A stretch of DNA of 64,000 bases. It comes from Alphaproteobacteria bacterium (lineage in GTDB: Bacteria > Pseudomonadota > Alphaproteobacteria > CALKHQ01). A program made the translations under genes and the position numbers. Each line of letters begins with the position of its first letter. The stretch's first letter is position 1. Below the pieces are notes generated by a model. It was not told where the DNA came from and searched no databases. It was given only the letters and a program-made list of their open reading frames with translations. The stretch spans positions 61,346-125,345 of the forward strand of contig JAWKYB010000016.1 in the NCBI GenBank assembly GCA_041396705.1, read 5' to 3'. Positions 29,371-38,361 of the stretch are shown here, one piece after another.

Positions 29371-31725
29371 GTGCCAAACCGGATTCGATTCACCACGCTA
29401 GTCTACGGCATCTTCGTCGGCGCCATCGCGGTCCTGGCAGTGGTCGGCTACCTGCTCCTCGAAGCGACGGCCGACAAGGTGGTCACCGGCCAGGCCGAAC
29501 GCACTTCCCAGGCCTGGGCACAGAGCATCGCCCACGAACTGCCGCGGATCGAAGAGATCGCCGGCGGGGCGATGCCGACGGCGGAGGAACGCGACTATCT
29601 CGACCGCCTGCGCCGGCTCGGCAACGTGTTCCGGTTCAAGCTGTTCGACACCGCCGGACGGCTGCGGCTGTCGTCGGACGACCTCGGCACCCGCGTCGAT
29701 ATCCGTCCCGCCGAGAACGGCTACACCGATCAGGCGCTGCAGGTGGCACGCGATGGCATGGCGGTCACCGCCCTGAAGGACGGTGCGGACACGCCGGGCA
29801 GGCCGCAGGTGTTTGCCGAGACCTATGTGCCCGTGGTGCGCCAGGGTCGCATCGTCGCCGTGGTCGAGGTTTATGTCGATCTCGCGGAAGAAGCCGCCGC
29901 GTTCCGGCAGGAGTTCGCCACCTTCGCCTTCCGCGTGACCGGCCTGACCGCGCTCGCCATCTGCGTCCCCGGCGTGCTGCTGATCCTGATGACGCGGCGC
30001 CTCGGCCGGCAGAACCGGGTGCTGGAAGTCGAGCGGCGGCGCGCCTTGACCGCGGAGAAGGCCAAGTCCGAGTTCCTGGCGAATATGAGCCACGAGATCC
30101 GCACGCCGATGAACGGCGTGATCGGCATGGCCGAGCTGTTGAGCCGGACGCAGCTCGACAAGAAGCAGGAGATGTATACCTCGGTGATCATCAAGTCCGG
30201 CCAGGCGCTGGTCAACGTGATTAACGACATCCTCGATTTCTCCAAGATCGATTCCGGCCAGCTCGAGCTCGACCCCGCGCCGTTCAAGCCGACCGAGGCG
30301 GTCGGCGACGTGGTCACGCTGCTGTCCGGCAGTGCCCAGGACAAGCGGCTGGAGATGATCATCCGGGTGCAGCCCGACCTGCCGGAAACGGTGGTGGGCG
30401 ACGCCGGCCGCGTGCGCCAGATCCTGACCAACCTGATCGGCAACGCGATCAAGTTCACCGACCGCGGCCATGTGCTGGTCGACGTCGGCGGCAAGGTGCG
30501 GCAGGACGGCAGCGACCCGGTGGTCGACCTGACCTTCCGCATCACCGACACCGGCATCGGCATCCCGGCCGACAAGATCGACTACGTCTTCGAAAAGTTC
30601 AGCCAGGTCGACGGCTCCACCACCCGGCGCCACGAGGGCACCGGGCTGGGCCTGTCGATCTGCAAGATGCTGGTCGAGATGATGGGCGGTCGCATCACCG
30701 CGACCTCGGCGCTGGGCGAAGGCTCCACCTTCGCCTTCACGCTGCCGCTGCGGGTCGAAGGCGCGGTCGAGCGCCAGCAGCACGTGCCCGTCGACCTGAC
30801 CGGCAAACGCATCCTGGTTATCGACGACAACGCCGTGAACCGCGCGATCCTTCAGGAACAGCTGAGCAGCTGGCATTTCGACGAGCAGAGCGCGGCCACC
30901 GGCATGGAGGGCATCGCGCGGTTGACCCAGGCGGCGGTCGGCAACCGGCCGTTCGACCTGATCATCCTCGACTACCACATGCCGGGCATGGACGGCGCGG
31001 CGGTGGCCGGCACCATCCGGCGGACGCCGTCGCTGGCCGACCTGCCAATCATCATGCTGACCTCGGTCGACCAGCCCACGGACGGCGGGTTCTTCCGCGA
31101 GCTCGGCATCCAGGGCCACCTGGTCAAGCCGGCGACATCCTCGCGCCTGCTGGACATGGTGACGTCGGTGCTGCATGCCGCCGCCGGCGCGAAGCCGGAG
31201 GCGCAGCCGGCCGCCGACGCGGCCGGGACACCGGCAGAGCCGGAGCCCGCCGTCGCAATGCCGGCGGTCGACGCCGTCGTTCCGGACAAAGCGGTCCCGG
31301 CCGGCATCGACGTGCTGATCGCCGAGGACAACGAGATCAACCGCATCGTCGTCGAGCAGATCCTCTCGGGCCTGAAGCTCGTCATGGCCAAGGCCGTCAA
31401 CGGACGCGAAGCGGTGGACTTCTTCAAGGAGTACCGCCCGCGCCTGGTGCTGATGGACGTTTCGATGCCGGAGATGAACGGCCTGGAGGCGACGCGCGCG
31501 ATCCGCAGCTTCGAGACCGAGAACGGCCTGCCGCGCACGATGATCGTGGGCTTGACCGCGCACGCGCTGAAGGGCGACCGCGACATGTGCATCGATGCGG
31601 GCATGGACGACTACATGCCGAAGCCGATCTCGCCGGTCGGCCTGATCGAGGGCGTCAAGAGCTGGCTTGCGCGCGAGGCCGGCGCCACCCCGGAACCGGC
31701 GCCGCGCCTGCGCGCCTCGGCCTGA
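29371..31725 (+). CDS. Hybrid sensor histidine kinase with two receiver domains
   Basis: This 784-residue inner-membrane protein has TM1 at about 9-29, a periplasmic sensor of about 160 residues (PVVRQGRIVAVVEVYVDL, PAS/CACHE-like) and TM2 at about 190-212. The phosphoacceptor helix is FLANMSHEIRTPMNGVIGMA with His241. The HATPase domain has NLIGNAIKFTD, DTGIGI and GTGLGLSICKML. Two receiver domains follow, with Asp534 (LIILDYHMPGMD) and Asp696 (LVLMDVSMPEMN). No HPt domain is present, so phosphate must be handed to a separate HPt protein. The GTG at 29371 is the best start; no cognate regulator is adjacent. Confidence 0.93.
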   Translation: MPNRIRFTTLVYGIFVGAIAVLAVVGYLLLEATADKVVTGQAERTSQAWAQSIAHELPRIEEIAGGAMPTAEERDYLDRLRRLGNVFRFKLFDTAGRLRLSSDDLGTRVDIRPAENGYTDQALQVARDGMAVTALKDGADTPGRPQVFAETYVPVVRQGRIVAVVEVYVDLAEEAAAFRQEFATFAFRVTGLTALAICVPGVLLILMTRRLGRQNRVLEVERRRALTAEKAKSEFLANMSHEIRTPMNGVIGMAELLSRTQLDKKQEMYTSVIIKSGQALVNVINDILDFSKIDSGQLELDPAPFKPTEAVGDVVTLLSGSAQDKRLEMIIRVQPDLPETVVGDAGRVRQILTNLIGNAIKFTDRGHVLVDVGGKVRQDGSDPVVDLTFRITDTGIGIPADKIDYVFEKFSQVDGSTTRRHEGTGLGLSICKMLVEMMGGRITATSALGEGSTFAFTLPLRVEGAVERQQHVPVDLTGKRILVIDDNAVNRAILQEQLSSWHFDEQSAATGMEGIARLTQAAVGNRPFDLIILDYHMPGMDGAAVAGTIRRTPSLADLPIIMLTSVDQPTDGGFFRELGIQGHLVKPATSSRLLDMVTSVLHAAAGAKPEAQPAADAAGTPAEPEPAVAMPAVDAVVPDKAVPAGIDVLIAEDNEINRIVVEQILSGLKLVMAKAVNGREAVDFFKEYRPRLVLMDVSMPEMNGLEATRAIRSFETENGLPRTMIVGLTAHALKGDRDMCIDAGMDDYMPKPISPVGLIEGVKSWLAREAGATPEPAPRLRASA

Positions 31726-31843
31726 GCCTTCGCGCAAGGCGCAGTCGCGCGCTTCCCCCGCCAATCCCCTATCGTCGGGTCGGCCGTAAGCTCGCGCCGG
31801 CAACGGCCGGCGACGCGGCGAGGCCGGCCGGCGTGCGACATCG

Positions 31844-31892
31844 TTGCAAATGCCTCGCAACGCCATTGCAATCCATTCGCATTCTCATTAAT
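31844..31892 (+). promoter_or_regulatory. Candidate Fur-type iron box before the imelysin operon
   Basis: The segment holds TTGCAAATGCCTCGCAA and, four bases later, ATTGCAAT, ATTCGCATT and CTCATTAAT. These repeated GCAAAT / GCATT / CTCATT blocks resemble overlapping 6-mers of alphaproteobacterial Fur sites. It is one of the few AT-rich patches in this part of the window and lies 60-110 bases before the first imelysin gene, an iron-regulated gene type elsewhere. Confidence 0.45.
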
Positions 31893-31952
31893 GCCATGAT
31901 CGATGGCCGGCGGCTGGCGCCGGTCCGCAGCCATCGACCGGCACGGGGGATT

Positions 31953-33233
31953 ATGGTCATGACGAGGACGACGGGCCGAAGCGCAACGGCCATCCTGCTG
32001 GCGTGCATGAGTGCGGCGCCCGCAGCCGCGGCAAGCAACGAGACGGCCGTACTGTCCGGCTATGCCGACATCGCGCATGCGACCTACGAGGACTCGCTGG
32101 TCCGCGCACGCGCGCTCGACGCCGCGATCGACGTGCTGATCGCCACGCCGAGCGAAGCCACGCTGGCGGCGGCCCGCGAAGCCTGGCGCGCGGCACGGGT
32201 GCCCTACCAGCAGTCGGAGGCCTTCCGGTTCGGCAACCCCCTGGTCGACGACTGGGAAGGCCGGGTCAACGCCTGGCCGCTGGACGAGGGCGTGATCGAC
32301 TATGTCGACCCCGACAGCTACGGGGCGGAGTCCGACGCCAACGACTTCTACACCGCCGACGTGATCGCCAATCCCACCCTGACCATCGCCGGCCGCGAGA
32401 TCGACGCGACGGTGATCGATGCCGCCCTGATCCAGAGCCTGCACGAGGTGGACGAGGTCGAGGCCAACGTGACCATCGGCTATCACGCCATCGAGTTCCT
32501 GCTGTGGGGCCAGGACCTGAACGGCACAGGGCCCGGTGCCGGCAACCGCCCGGCGAGCGATTTCGACACCGCGAATTGCACCCACGGCAACTGCGACCGG
32601 CGCATCCAGTATCTGACCACGGCGACCGACCTGCTGGTCGGCGAACTGGAGGCGATGACGGCGCTGTGGGATGCCGGCGGCGCGGCGCGGAGCGCGATTG
32701 TCGACGCCGCGCCAGAGCGCGGCCTCGCCGCCATGCTGACCGGGCTCGGCAGCCTGTCCTATGGCGAGCTGGCCGGCGAACGCATCCAGCTCGGCCTGAT
32801 GCTGCACGACCCGGAGGAGGAGCACGACTGCTTCTCCGACAACACCCACTTCTCGCACTACTATGACCAGGTCGGGATGATGAACGTCTATCTCGGCCGC
32901 TATCAACGGATCGACGGCAGCATGGTCGAGAGGCCGAGCCTGGCCGAACTGGTGGCCGCTGTCGCGCCGGAGGCAGACGCGCGGGTGCGTGCGGCGATGG
33001 ATGCGACATTGTCCGCCATGGACGCGATGGTGGCGAGCGCGGAGAGTGGCAAGGCCTATGACCAACTGCTGGCTGCGGGCGATGCCGAAGGCAATGCGAT
33101 CGTTCAGGCCGTGGTCGACGCGTTGAAGGCGCAGACCGTGGCGATCGAGGGCGCCGTCGGCGCCCTCGGACTCGCCGAGATCGCGTTCGAGGGCTCCGAC
33201 AGCCTGGACGACCCCGAGGCTGTGTTCCAATAG
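31953..33233 (+). CDS. Imelysin-family periplasmic iron-uptake protein (IrpA-like)
   Basis: This 426-residue protein has a signal peptide (TAILLACMSAAPAAA, cleavage near residue 27). The imelysin core contains the GxHxxE motif in TIGYHAIEFLLWGQD, plus AREAWRAARVPYQQSEAFRFG and LSYGELAGERIQLGLMLHDPEEEHDCFSDNTH. Imelysin proteins are extracytoplasmic and tied to ferric or haem iron acquisition; the exact ligand is unsettled. The neighbours (DUF1111 di-haem protein, second imelysin, DUF1513) form the usual four-gene set. The ATG at 31959 is an alternative start with better ribosome-binding-site spacing (GGGGGA). Confidence 0.92.
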   Translation: MVMTRTTGRSATAILLACMSAAPAAAASNETAVLSGYADIAHATYEDSLVRARALDAAIDVLIATPSEATLAAAREAWRAARVPYQQSEAFRFGNPLVDDWEGRVNAWPLDEGVIDYVDPDSYGAESDANDFYTADVIANPTLTIAGREIDATVIDAALIQSLHEVDEVEANVTIGYHAIEFLLWGQDLNGTGPGAGNRPASDFDTANCTHGNCDRRIQYLTTATDLLVGELEAMTALWDAGGAARSAIVDAAPERGLAAMLTGLGSLSYGELAGERIQLGLMLHDPEEEHDCFSDNTHFSHYYDQVGMMNVYLGRYQRIDGSMVERPSLAELVAAVAPEADARVRAAMDATLSAMDAMVASAESGKAYDQLLAAGDAEGNAIVQAVVDALKAQTVAIEGAVGALGLAEIAFEGSDSLDDPEAVFQ

Positions 33234-33273
33234 GCGGCGCGGACTGGGCCGGCAGAGGCGGCGAGGGGGAGCG

Positions 33274-34758
33274 ATGGGGCGATTCTGGCGCCTGGTGCCG
33301 GCGGCCGCGGTGTGCGCTCTGTTCGTAGCGCCCACCGTCGCCGGCGTCTACGACCATATCACGGCGCCCACCGGCGACTTCAGCCGCCCCGAAGCCTATG
33401 AGCGCAATCCCGGCGGCGCCACCACCTCACACCGGGTCGACAGCCGCAGCGCTTTCCTGCAGCCGGCGGAAAACCTGGCCGCCGAGGACAGGCTGGACTT
33501 CAGCCTGGGCAATGCCGTGTTCCGGCGGCTATGGGTGGCGGCGCCGGCCTCGACCCGGGCGACCGACGGCCTCGGCCCGCTGTACAATGCGCGCGCCTGC
33601 GACCGCTGCCATATCCGCAACGGGCGCGGCCATACGCCCGATCCGGCGATGCCGGAAGACAGCGCGATCTCGATCCTGATGCGGCTCAGCGTTCCGCCGT
33701 CCTCGCCGCAGGACGAGGCGCTGCTCGCCTCCGGCCACGCCGCGGTGATCCCCGATCCGATCTATGGCGGCCAGTTGCAGGACGTGGCCGTTGCCGGCCA
33801 TCCCGCCGAGGGTCAGATCGCAATCGCATACGAGGAACGGTCTTTCGCGTTCCCCGACGGCGAGACGGTCAGTCTGCGCGCGCCGACCTATGCCATCGCC
33901 GGCCCCGCCTATGGCGACCCCGACCCCGGGCTGATGCTGTCGGTGCGGATCGCGCCGCAGATGATCGGGTTGGGCCTGCTGGAGGCGATCCCGGACGCCG
34001 ACATCCTGGCCCATGCCGACCCCGACGACGGCGACGGCGACGGCATTTCGGGCCGCCCCAACTACGGCTGGGATTCGCGGCTGGGCACCCTGGCGCTGGG
34101 CCGCTTCGGCTGGAAGGCCGGACAACCCAGCCTGGCGCAGCAGAATGCGGCCGCGCTGTCGGGCGACATGGGCCTGTCGTCGCCCGCCTACCCCGCCGGC
34201 GCCGGCGACTGCACTGTGGCGCAGGCCTCGTGCGTCGACGCGCCCGACGGCAACTCGCCGGAGTTCGAGGGCCTGGAAGTGCCGTCGTCGTTGACGGGAC
34301 CGCTGGAGCTTTACACGCGCCACCTCGCGGTGCCGGCGCGGCGCGACATCGACGACCCGACCGTGCTGCACGGCAAGGCGATGTTCTACGGCGCGGGCTG
34401 CGCCGCCTGCCACGTGCCGAAATTCATCACCGCGACCGACGCGGCGCGCCCGGCCCTGTCGCACCAGCTGATCTGGCCCTATTCCGACCTGCTGCTGCAC
34501 GACATGGGCGACGGCCTGGCCGACAACCGGCCGGAGGGCCAGGCCGACGGGCGCGAATGGCGCACGCCGCCGCTGTGGGGCATCGGCCTGATCGACCTGG
34601 TCAACGGCGACCGCTTCCTGCTGCATGACGGACGCGCCCGCACGCTGACCGAGGCCATCCTGTGGCATGGCGGCGAGGCGGAGGCGGCCCGCGCCGGCTT
34701 CGTCGCCATGTCGCCCGCCGACCGCGCCGCCCTGCTGGCGTTTCTGGAGAGCCTGTGA
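33274..34758 (+). CDS. Di-haem oxidoreductase family protein (DUF1111)
   Basis: This 494-residue exported protein has a signal peptide at 1-23. There are two c-type haem-binding motifs: CDRCH (about residue 110, preceded by GPLYNARA) and CAACH (about residue 375, in YGAGCAACHVPKF). Intervening conserved DUF1111 blocks are ISGRPNYGWDSRLGTLALGRFGWKAG and LHDMGDGLADNRPEG. Once called thiol oxidoreductase, the family is now seen as a di-haem peroxidase-like protein of unknown reaction. A ferric-reduction role within an iron-uptake operon is an inference from context. It is separated from the imelysin gene by 40 bases and overlaps the next gene by one base. Confidence 0.92.
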   Translation: MGRFWRLVPAAAVCALFVAPTVAGVYDHITAPTGDFSRPEAYERNPGGATTSHRVDSRSAFLQPAENLAAEDRLDFSLGNAVFRRLWVAAPASTRATDGLGPLYNARACDRCHIRNGRGHTPDPAMPEDSAISILMRLSVPPSSPQDEALLASGHAAVIPDPIYGGQLQDVAVAGHPAEGQIAIAYEERSFAFPDGETVSLRAPTYAIAGPAYGDPDPGLMLSVRIAPQMIGLGLLEAIPDADILAHADPDDGDGDGISGRPNYGWDSRLGTLALGRFGWKAGQPSLAQQNAAALSGDMGLSSPAYPAGAGDCTVAQASCVDAPDGNSPEFEGLEVPSSLTGPLELYTRHLAVPARRDIDDPTVLHGKAMFYGAGCAACHVPKFITATDAARPALSHQLIWPYSDLLLHDMGDGLADNRPEGQADGREWRTPPLWGIGLIDLVNGDRFLLHDGRARTLTEAILWHGGEAEAARAGFVAMSPADRAALLAFLESL

Positions 34759-35825
34759 TGCGCATGTGCCTCTGGCTGGCCGCCATGATTGCGGCAGCTT
34801 CCGCCCTGCCGGCCCGGGGCGACGACGGCGCGGTCGACTTCGCCGCCCTGAACCGTGCGCTGGTCGAGAGCCAGGCGATCCCGCGCTATGCCGCCTTCGC
34901 GGAGTCCGCGGCGGCGCTCGCCGCGGCCGTGCCGACCGCGTGCCCCGGCGACGTCGATGCCCTGCATGCAGCCTTCGACACGGCGCTGGACGACTGGATG
35001 CTGACCCAGCCCATCGGTCTTGGACCGGTGCAGTTCCAGATGCGCGGTCCGCGCGTCGACTATTGGCCGGACCGCCGCAACACCGGCGCACGCCAGCTGG
35101 ACGACATGCTGCGCAACCGCCCGCCGGTCCCCGGTCCGGCCGAACTCGCCGCCGGCAGTGTGGCGCTGCAGGGCTTTCCGGCGCTGGAACGGCTGCTGTA
35201 CGCGGAGCAGGCGGACGGGCTGGACGACTATGAATGCGCGCTCGCCGCGGCGATCGCCGGCAACATCGCGGCCATCGGCGCGGAGATGGCGGGCGAATGG
35301 ACCGCGCCGGGCGGCGAGGCCGAGCAGATCTTCGGCGCCGGCACCGAGGCTTCCTACTACGCGGACCACGCCGACGCGACCACCGCGCTGTTCAAGGGCC
35401 TGTACCAGATGCTGGAAGTTGTGCTGGACCAGAAGATCGAGGCGCCGCTCGGCGACGCGATCGACGCGGCCAAGCCCAGGCTGGCGGAGAACTGGCGCAG
35501 CGGCCGCAGCCTGCGCAACGTCGTGCTGAACCTGCAGGCCGCACAGGCGCTGTTCGACGGCAGCGCCGGCGACGGTTTCGACGACGCGCTGGCCGCAGCG
35601 GGTGCCGGTGCGCTGGCCGCCGAGATCGACGCCGGCCTGGCCGACGCGCTGCGGATTAGCGCAGCACTGACCGCCGACCTGCCCGAGGCGGTCGCGGACC
35701 CGGCGCTGCGGCCGCAGGTTGAGGCGTTGCGCGACGCGGTCGACCGGACGCGCGACCTTGTCGGTGCCGAGATGGGAGGGGCCCTTGGCCTGCAGCGGGG
35801 ATTCAACAGCCTGGACGGCGATTAG
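34758..35825 (+). CDS. Second imelysin-family protein
   Basis: This 355-residue protein has a signal peptide (CLWLAAMIAAASALPARG). It belongs to the imelysin superfamily but is divergent from the first copy: the GxHxxE position reads LQGFPALERLLYAE, where His is replaced, so metal binding may differ. Other conserved segments are AFDTALDDWMLTQPIGLGP and YADHADATTALFKGLYQML. It is coupled to the DUF1111 gene through a TGATG overlap and runs 41 bases into the start of the DUF1513 gene. Paired imelysins with one atypical copy are usual in this operon type. Confidence 0.87.
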   Translation: MRMCLWLAAMIAAASALPARGDDGAVDFAALNRALVESQAIPRYAAFAESAAALAAAVPTACPGDVDALHAAFDTALDDWMLTQPIGLGPVQFQMRGPRVDYWPDRRNTGARQLDDMLRNRPPVPGPAELAAGSVALQGFPALERLLYAEQADGLDDYECALAAAIAGNIAAIGAEMAGEWTAPGGEAEQIFGAGTEASYYADHADATTALFKGLYQMLEVVLDQKIEAPLGDAIDAAKPRLAENWRSGRSLRNVVLNLQAAQALFDGSAGDGFDDALAAAGAGALAAEIDAGLADALRISAALTADLPEAVADPALRPQVEALRDAVDRTRDLVGAEMGGALGLQRGFNSLDGD

Positions 35826-36927
35826 CCGTCGCGCCGCGCTGGGCGTTGCTGCCGCTGCGGCCGTAGTGGCCGCAGCGGGCCGGTCGCGCGTACAGGCCGC
35901 CGGACCGCTGCTGCTCAGCGGCGTCGACGATGCGCAGGGCAACCACTTCGCCGCCGGCTTCGGCCTCGACGGCACGCTGGTGTTCCGCCAGCCGCTGCCC
36001 GACCGCGCGCACGAGGTGCTGCAGGGCGGGCCGCGTCGACACATCGTCGCCTGCGCGCGCCGGCCCGGAACCTTCCTGGTGGCGGTCGATCCCGACAGCT
36101 TCGAGACGGTGCACCGCATCGACAGCCCGGACGGACGGCATTTCCAGGGCCATGCCGTGTTTTCCGCCGACGGCAGCGTCCTCTTCGCCACCGAAAACGC
36201 CTATGACGCCGGCACCGGCGCGCTCGGCCTCTACGACCCGGCCGACGGCTACCGCCGCGTCGGCGAATGGCCGTCCCACGGCATCGACCCGCACGAGCTG
36301 GCGCTCATGCCCGACGGCCGCACGCTGGCGGTCACCATCGGCGGAATCCTCACCCACCCGGACTATGGCCGGACCAAGCTGAACATCCCGACGATGGCGC
36401 CGTCGCTGGTGTTCATGGACGCGGCGGACGGCGCACTGCTGGGCCGGGCGGCGCTGGCATCGGACCGGCACCAGATGAGCATCCGCCACATGGACGTGGC
36501 CGGCGACGGCCGCATCGCGCTGGCCTTCCAGTATGAAGGGCCGGAGCGCGACATCGTGCCGGTCGGCGGCCTGGTCGGCGACGACGGCGATATCCGCTTG
36601 CTCGACCTGCCGGCGCCCTATGCCCGCCGGTCGCAGAACTACGGTGGCAGCGTGCGCTTCGACCGTGCCGGGCGCTATCTCGGCGTCAGCTGCCCGCGCG
36701 GCGGCTTCACCGGCTGGTGGGACACCGAGGACGGTGCGTTCGTCGCCGCGGTCGAGATGGCCGACGGCTGCGGGCTCGCCGCGCTCGCCGCCGACGGCGC
36801 CTTCGCGCTGTCCAGCGGCCTTGGCGCCGGCGCCTTCGCACGCCTGCCCGACGCCACGGTCACCGGCGCGCTGGCCGGCGACGCGGCCGGCTATGCCTGG
36901 GACAACCACCTCGCCCTCGCCGGCTGA
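35785..36927 (+). CDS. DUF1513 domain protein (Tat-exported beta-propeller-like)
   Basis: The TTG at 35785, after GGGAGGGG, gives 380 residues and opens with SRRAALGVAAAAAVVAAAG, a twin-arginine signal. The body consists of WD-like or propeller-like strands typical of DUF1513: GPRRHIVACARRPGTFLVAVD, HGIDPHELALMPDGRTLAVTIGG, SLVFMDAADG and GGSVRFDRAGRYLGVSCPRGG. The family is always found downstream of imelysin/DUF1111 genes and is expected in the periplasm; its role in iron handling is not defined. The start overlaps the preceding gene, and no ATG is available near the signal peptide. Confidence 0.87.
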   Translation: MACSGDSTAWTAISRRAALGVAAAAAVVAAAGRSRVQAAGPLLLSGVDDAQGNHFAAGFGLDGTLVFRQPLPDRAHEVLQGGPRRHIVACARRPGTFLVAVDPDSFETVHRIDSPDGRHFQGHAVFSADGSVLFATENAYDAGTGALGLYDPADGYRRVGEWPSHGIDPHELALMPDGRTLAVTIGGILTHPDYGRTKLNIPTMAPSLVFMDAADGALLGRAALASDRHQMSIRHMDVAGDGRIALAFQYEGPERDIVPVGGLVGDDGDIRLLDLPAPYARRSQNYGGSVRFDRAGRYLGVSCPRGGFTGWWDTEDGAFVAAVEMADGCGLAALAADGAFALSSGLGAGAFARLPDATVTGALAGDAAGYAWDNHLALAG

Positions 36928-36981
36928 CGCTGCGACCAATTCGGCCTGGGCGGCACATCGGCGACGACCTATATTGCCGGC

Positions 36982-37182
36982 ATGCATACTGCGATCACCA
37001 TCGCCTTCATCATCTCGCTGCTGGTCACCGTCGGCATCCTGTTCACCGGCATCTTCGTGATGACCCGAGGCGGCGAGCAGAATCGCCAGCTGTCCAACAA
37101 GCTGATGCGCATGCGCGTGGTGAGCCAGCTGGTCGCCATCGGCCTGTTCGCGCTGATGCTGCTCAGCGGCAGCGGCCACTGA
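36982..37182 (+). CDS. HIG1-type twin-transmembrane small protein
   Basis: This 66-residue protein has two helices (about 5-27 and 45-62) joined by a basic loop (RGGEQNRQLSNKLMRMRVVSQ), the pattern of the HIG_1_N domain. Eukaryotic relatives stabilise respiratory supercomplexes; the bacterial role is unclear. In many alphaproteobacteria the gene stands before cobO and etfB-etfA-hbdA. Here cobO is absent and etfB follows after 143 bases. Confidence 0.8.
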   Translation: MHTAITIAFIISLLVTVGILFTGIFVMTRGGEQNRQLSNKLMRMRVVSQLVAIGLFALMLLSGSGH

Positions 37183-37325
37183 CCGGCGCGCCGCACCGGC
37201 CCTGCCGCACCCGCGTTGCTGCACTGCAACAGGAATGATTGACTCGGCCTGAGCCGCTGCCTACGGTGCCTGTCCCTGCGCCCGCGCGCAGGCCAGCGAC
37301 GGAACAAGAGCATCAGCAGCCGAGC

Positions 37326-38078
37326 ATGAAGATCCTGGTCCCGGTCAAGCGGGTCGTCGACTACAACGTCAAGATTCGCGTCAGGACCGACCAAAGCGGC
37401 GTCGAGACGACCAACGTCAAGATGTCGATGAACCCGTTCGACGAAATCGCCGTCGAGGAAGCGGTCCGCATCAAGGAAGCCGGCGGCTGCGACGAGATCG
37501 TCGCGATCTCGATCGGGCCGACCCAGGCGCAGGAGACCATCCGCACCGCGCTGGCCATGGGCGCCGACCGCGGCCTCCTGGTCGAGGCCGCGTCCGAGGT
37601 GGAGCCGCTGGCGGTGGCCAAGCTGCTGCAGGCCATCGTCGGGCGCGAGCAGCCCGGCCTGGTCATCCTCGGCAAGCAGGCGATCGACGACGACAGCAAC
37701 CAGACCGGCCAGATGCTGGCGGCGCTGCTCGGCTGGCCGCAGGGCACCTTCGCCTCGAAGATCGTCCTGCAGGACGACGCCGTCGAGGTGACCCGCGAGG
37801 TCGACGGCGGGCTGGAGACGGTGCGGCTCGCCCGCCCGGCCATCGTCACCACCGACCTGCGCCTGAACGAGCCGCGCTACGCCTCGCTGCCGTCGATCAT
37901 GAAGGCCAAGCGCAAGACCATCGACGTGCTGTCGCCGGGCGACCTCGGCGTCGACGTGACGCCGCGGCTGACCACGCTGAAGGTCGTCGAGCCGGCCAAG
38001 CGCCAGGCCGGCGTCAAGGTCGCCGACGTGGCCGAACTGGTCGCCAGGCTGCGCGACGAAGCCAAGGTGCTGTCATGA
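37326..38078 (+). CDS. etfB: Electron transfer flavoprotein beta subunit
   Basis: EtfB with EtfA carries electrons from acyl-CoA and other dehydrogenases to ETF-ubiquinone oxidoreductase. The 250-residue protein starts MKILVPVKRVVDYNVKIRV and contains SMNPFDEIAVEEAVRIKEAG, the AMP-binding signature LVILGKQAIDDDSNQTGQM and the end ARLRDEAKVLS. The family signature RLNEPRYASLPSIMKAKRK is present. Unusually, 283 bases with an inverted repeat separate it from etfA; the pair is normally adjacent. Confidence 0.95.
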   Translation: MKILVPVKRVVDYNVKIRVRTDQSGVETTNVKMSMNPFDEIAVEEAVRIKEAGGCDEIVAISIGPTQAQETIRTALAMGADRGLLVEAASEVEPLAVAKLLQAIVGREQPGLVILGKQAIDDDSNQTGQMLAALLGWPQGTFASKIVLQDDAVEVTREVDGGLETVRLARPAIVTTDLRLNEPRYASLPSIMKAKRKTIDVLSPGDLGVDVTPRLTTLKVVEPAKRQAGVKVADVAELVARLRDEAKVLS

Positions 38079-38120
38079 GCGCGCGGCCGGCACGGCCGGG
38101 CCGCGGGACCGCCCACCGTG

Positions 38121-38304
38121 CGTCCTTCGAGACGGCGTCCTGCGCACGCCTCCTCAGGATGAGGGGGCGTGAGGGGCTGGCCAGAACCGCCGGCGCCGGA
38201 TGCGCCAGCCAGCGTAGCGCCTTGCGTTCGCTGCGGAGTCACGTGCAACGCACCGCGATCCCTCATCCTGAGGAGCGCGCCGAAGGCGCGCGTCTCGAAG
38301 GACG
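38121..38304. repeat. Inverted-repeat (REP/MITE-like) element between etfB and etfA
   Basis: The left arm 38121-38165 (CGTCCTTCGAGACG ... CTCCTCAGGATGAGGG) and the right arm 38260-38304 (CCCTCATCCTGAGGAG ... GTCTCGAAGGACG) are inverted copies of one another with a divergent middle, around a core of about 95 bases. Sequences of the type CTCATCCTGAGGAG plus CTCGAAGGACG are well-known interspersed repeats in alphaproteobacterial genomes. It forms a strong stem in the etf transcript and does not carry an ORF. Confidence 0.75.
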
Positions 38305-38361
38305 CAACGCTGTCGCCGCCCGCCATGCGCGGGGACCGCGGCACATTTTGGAGGCCCGGCC

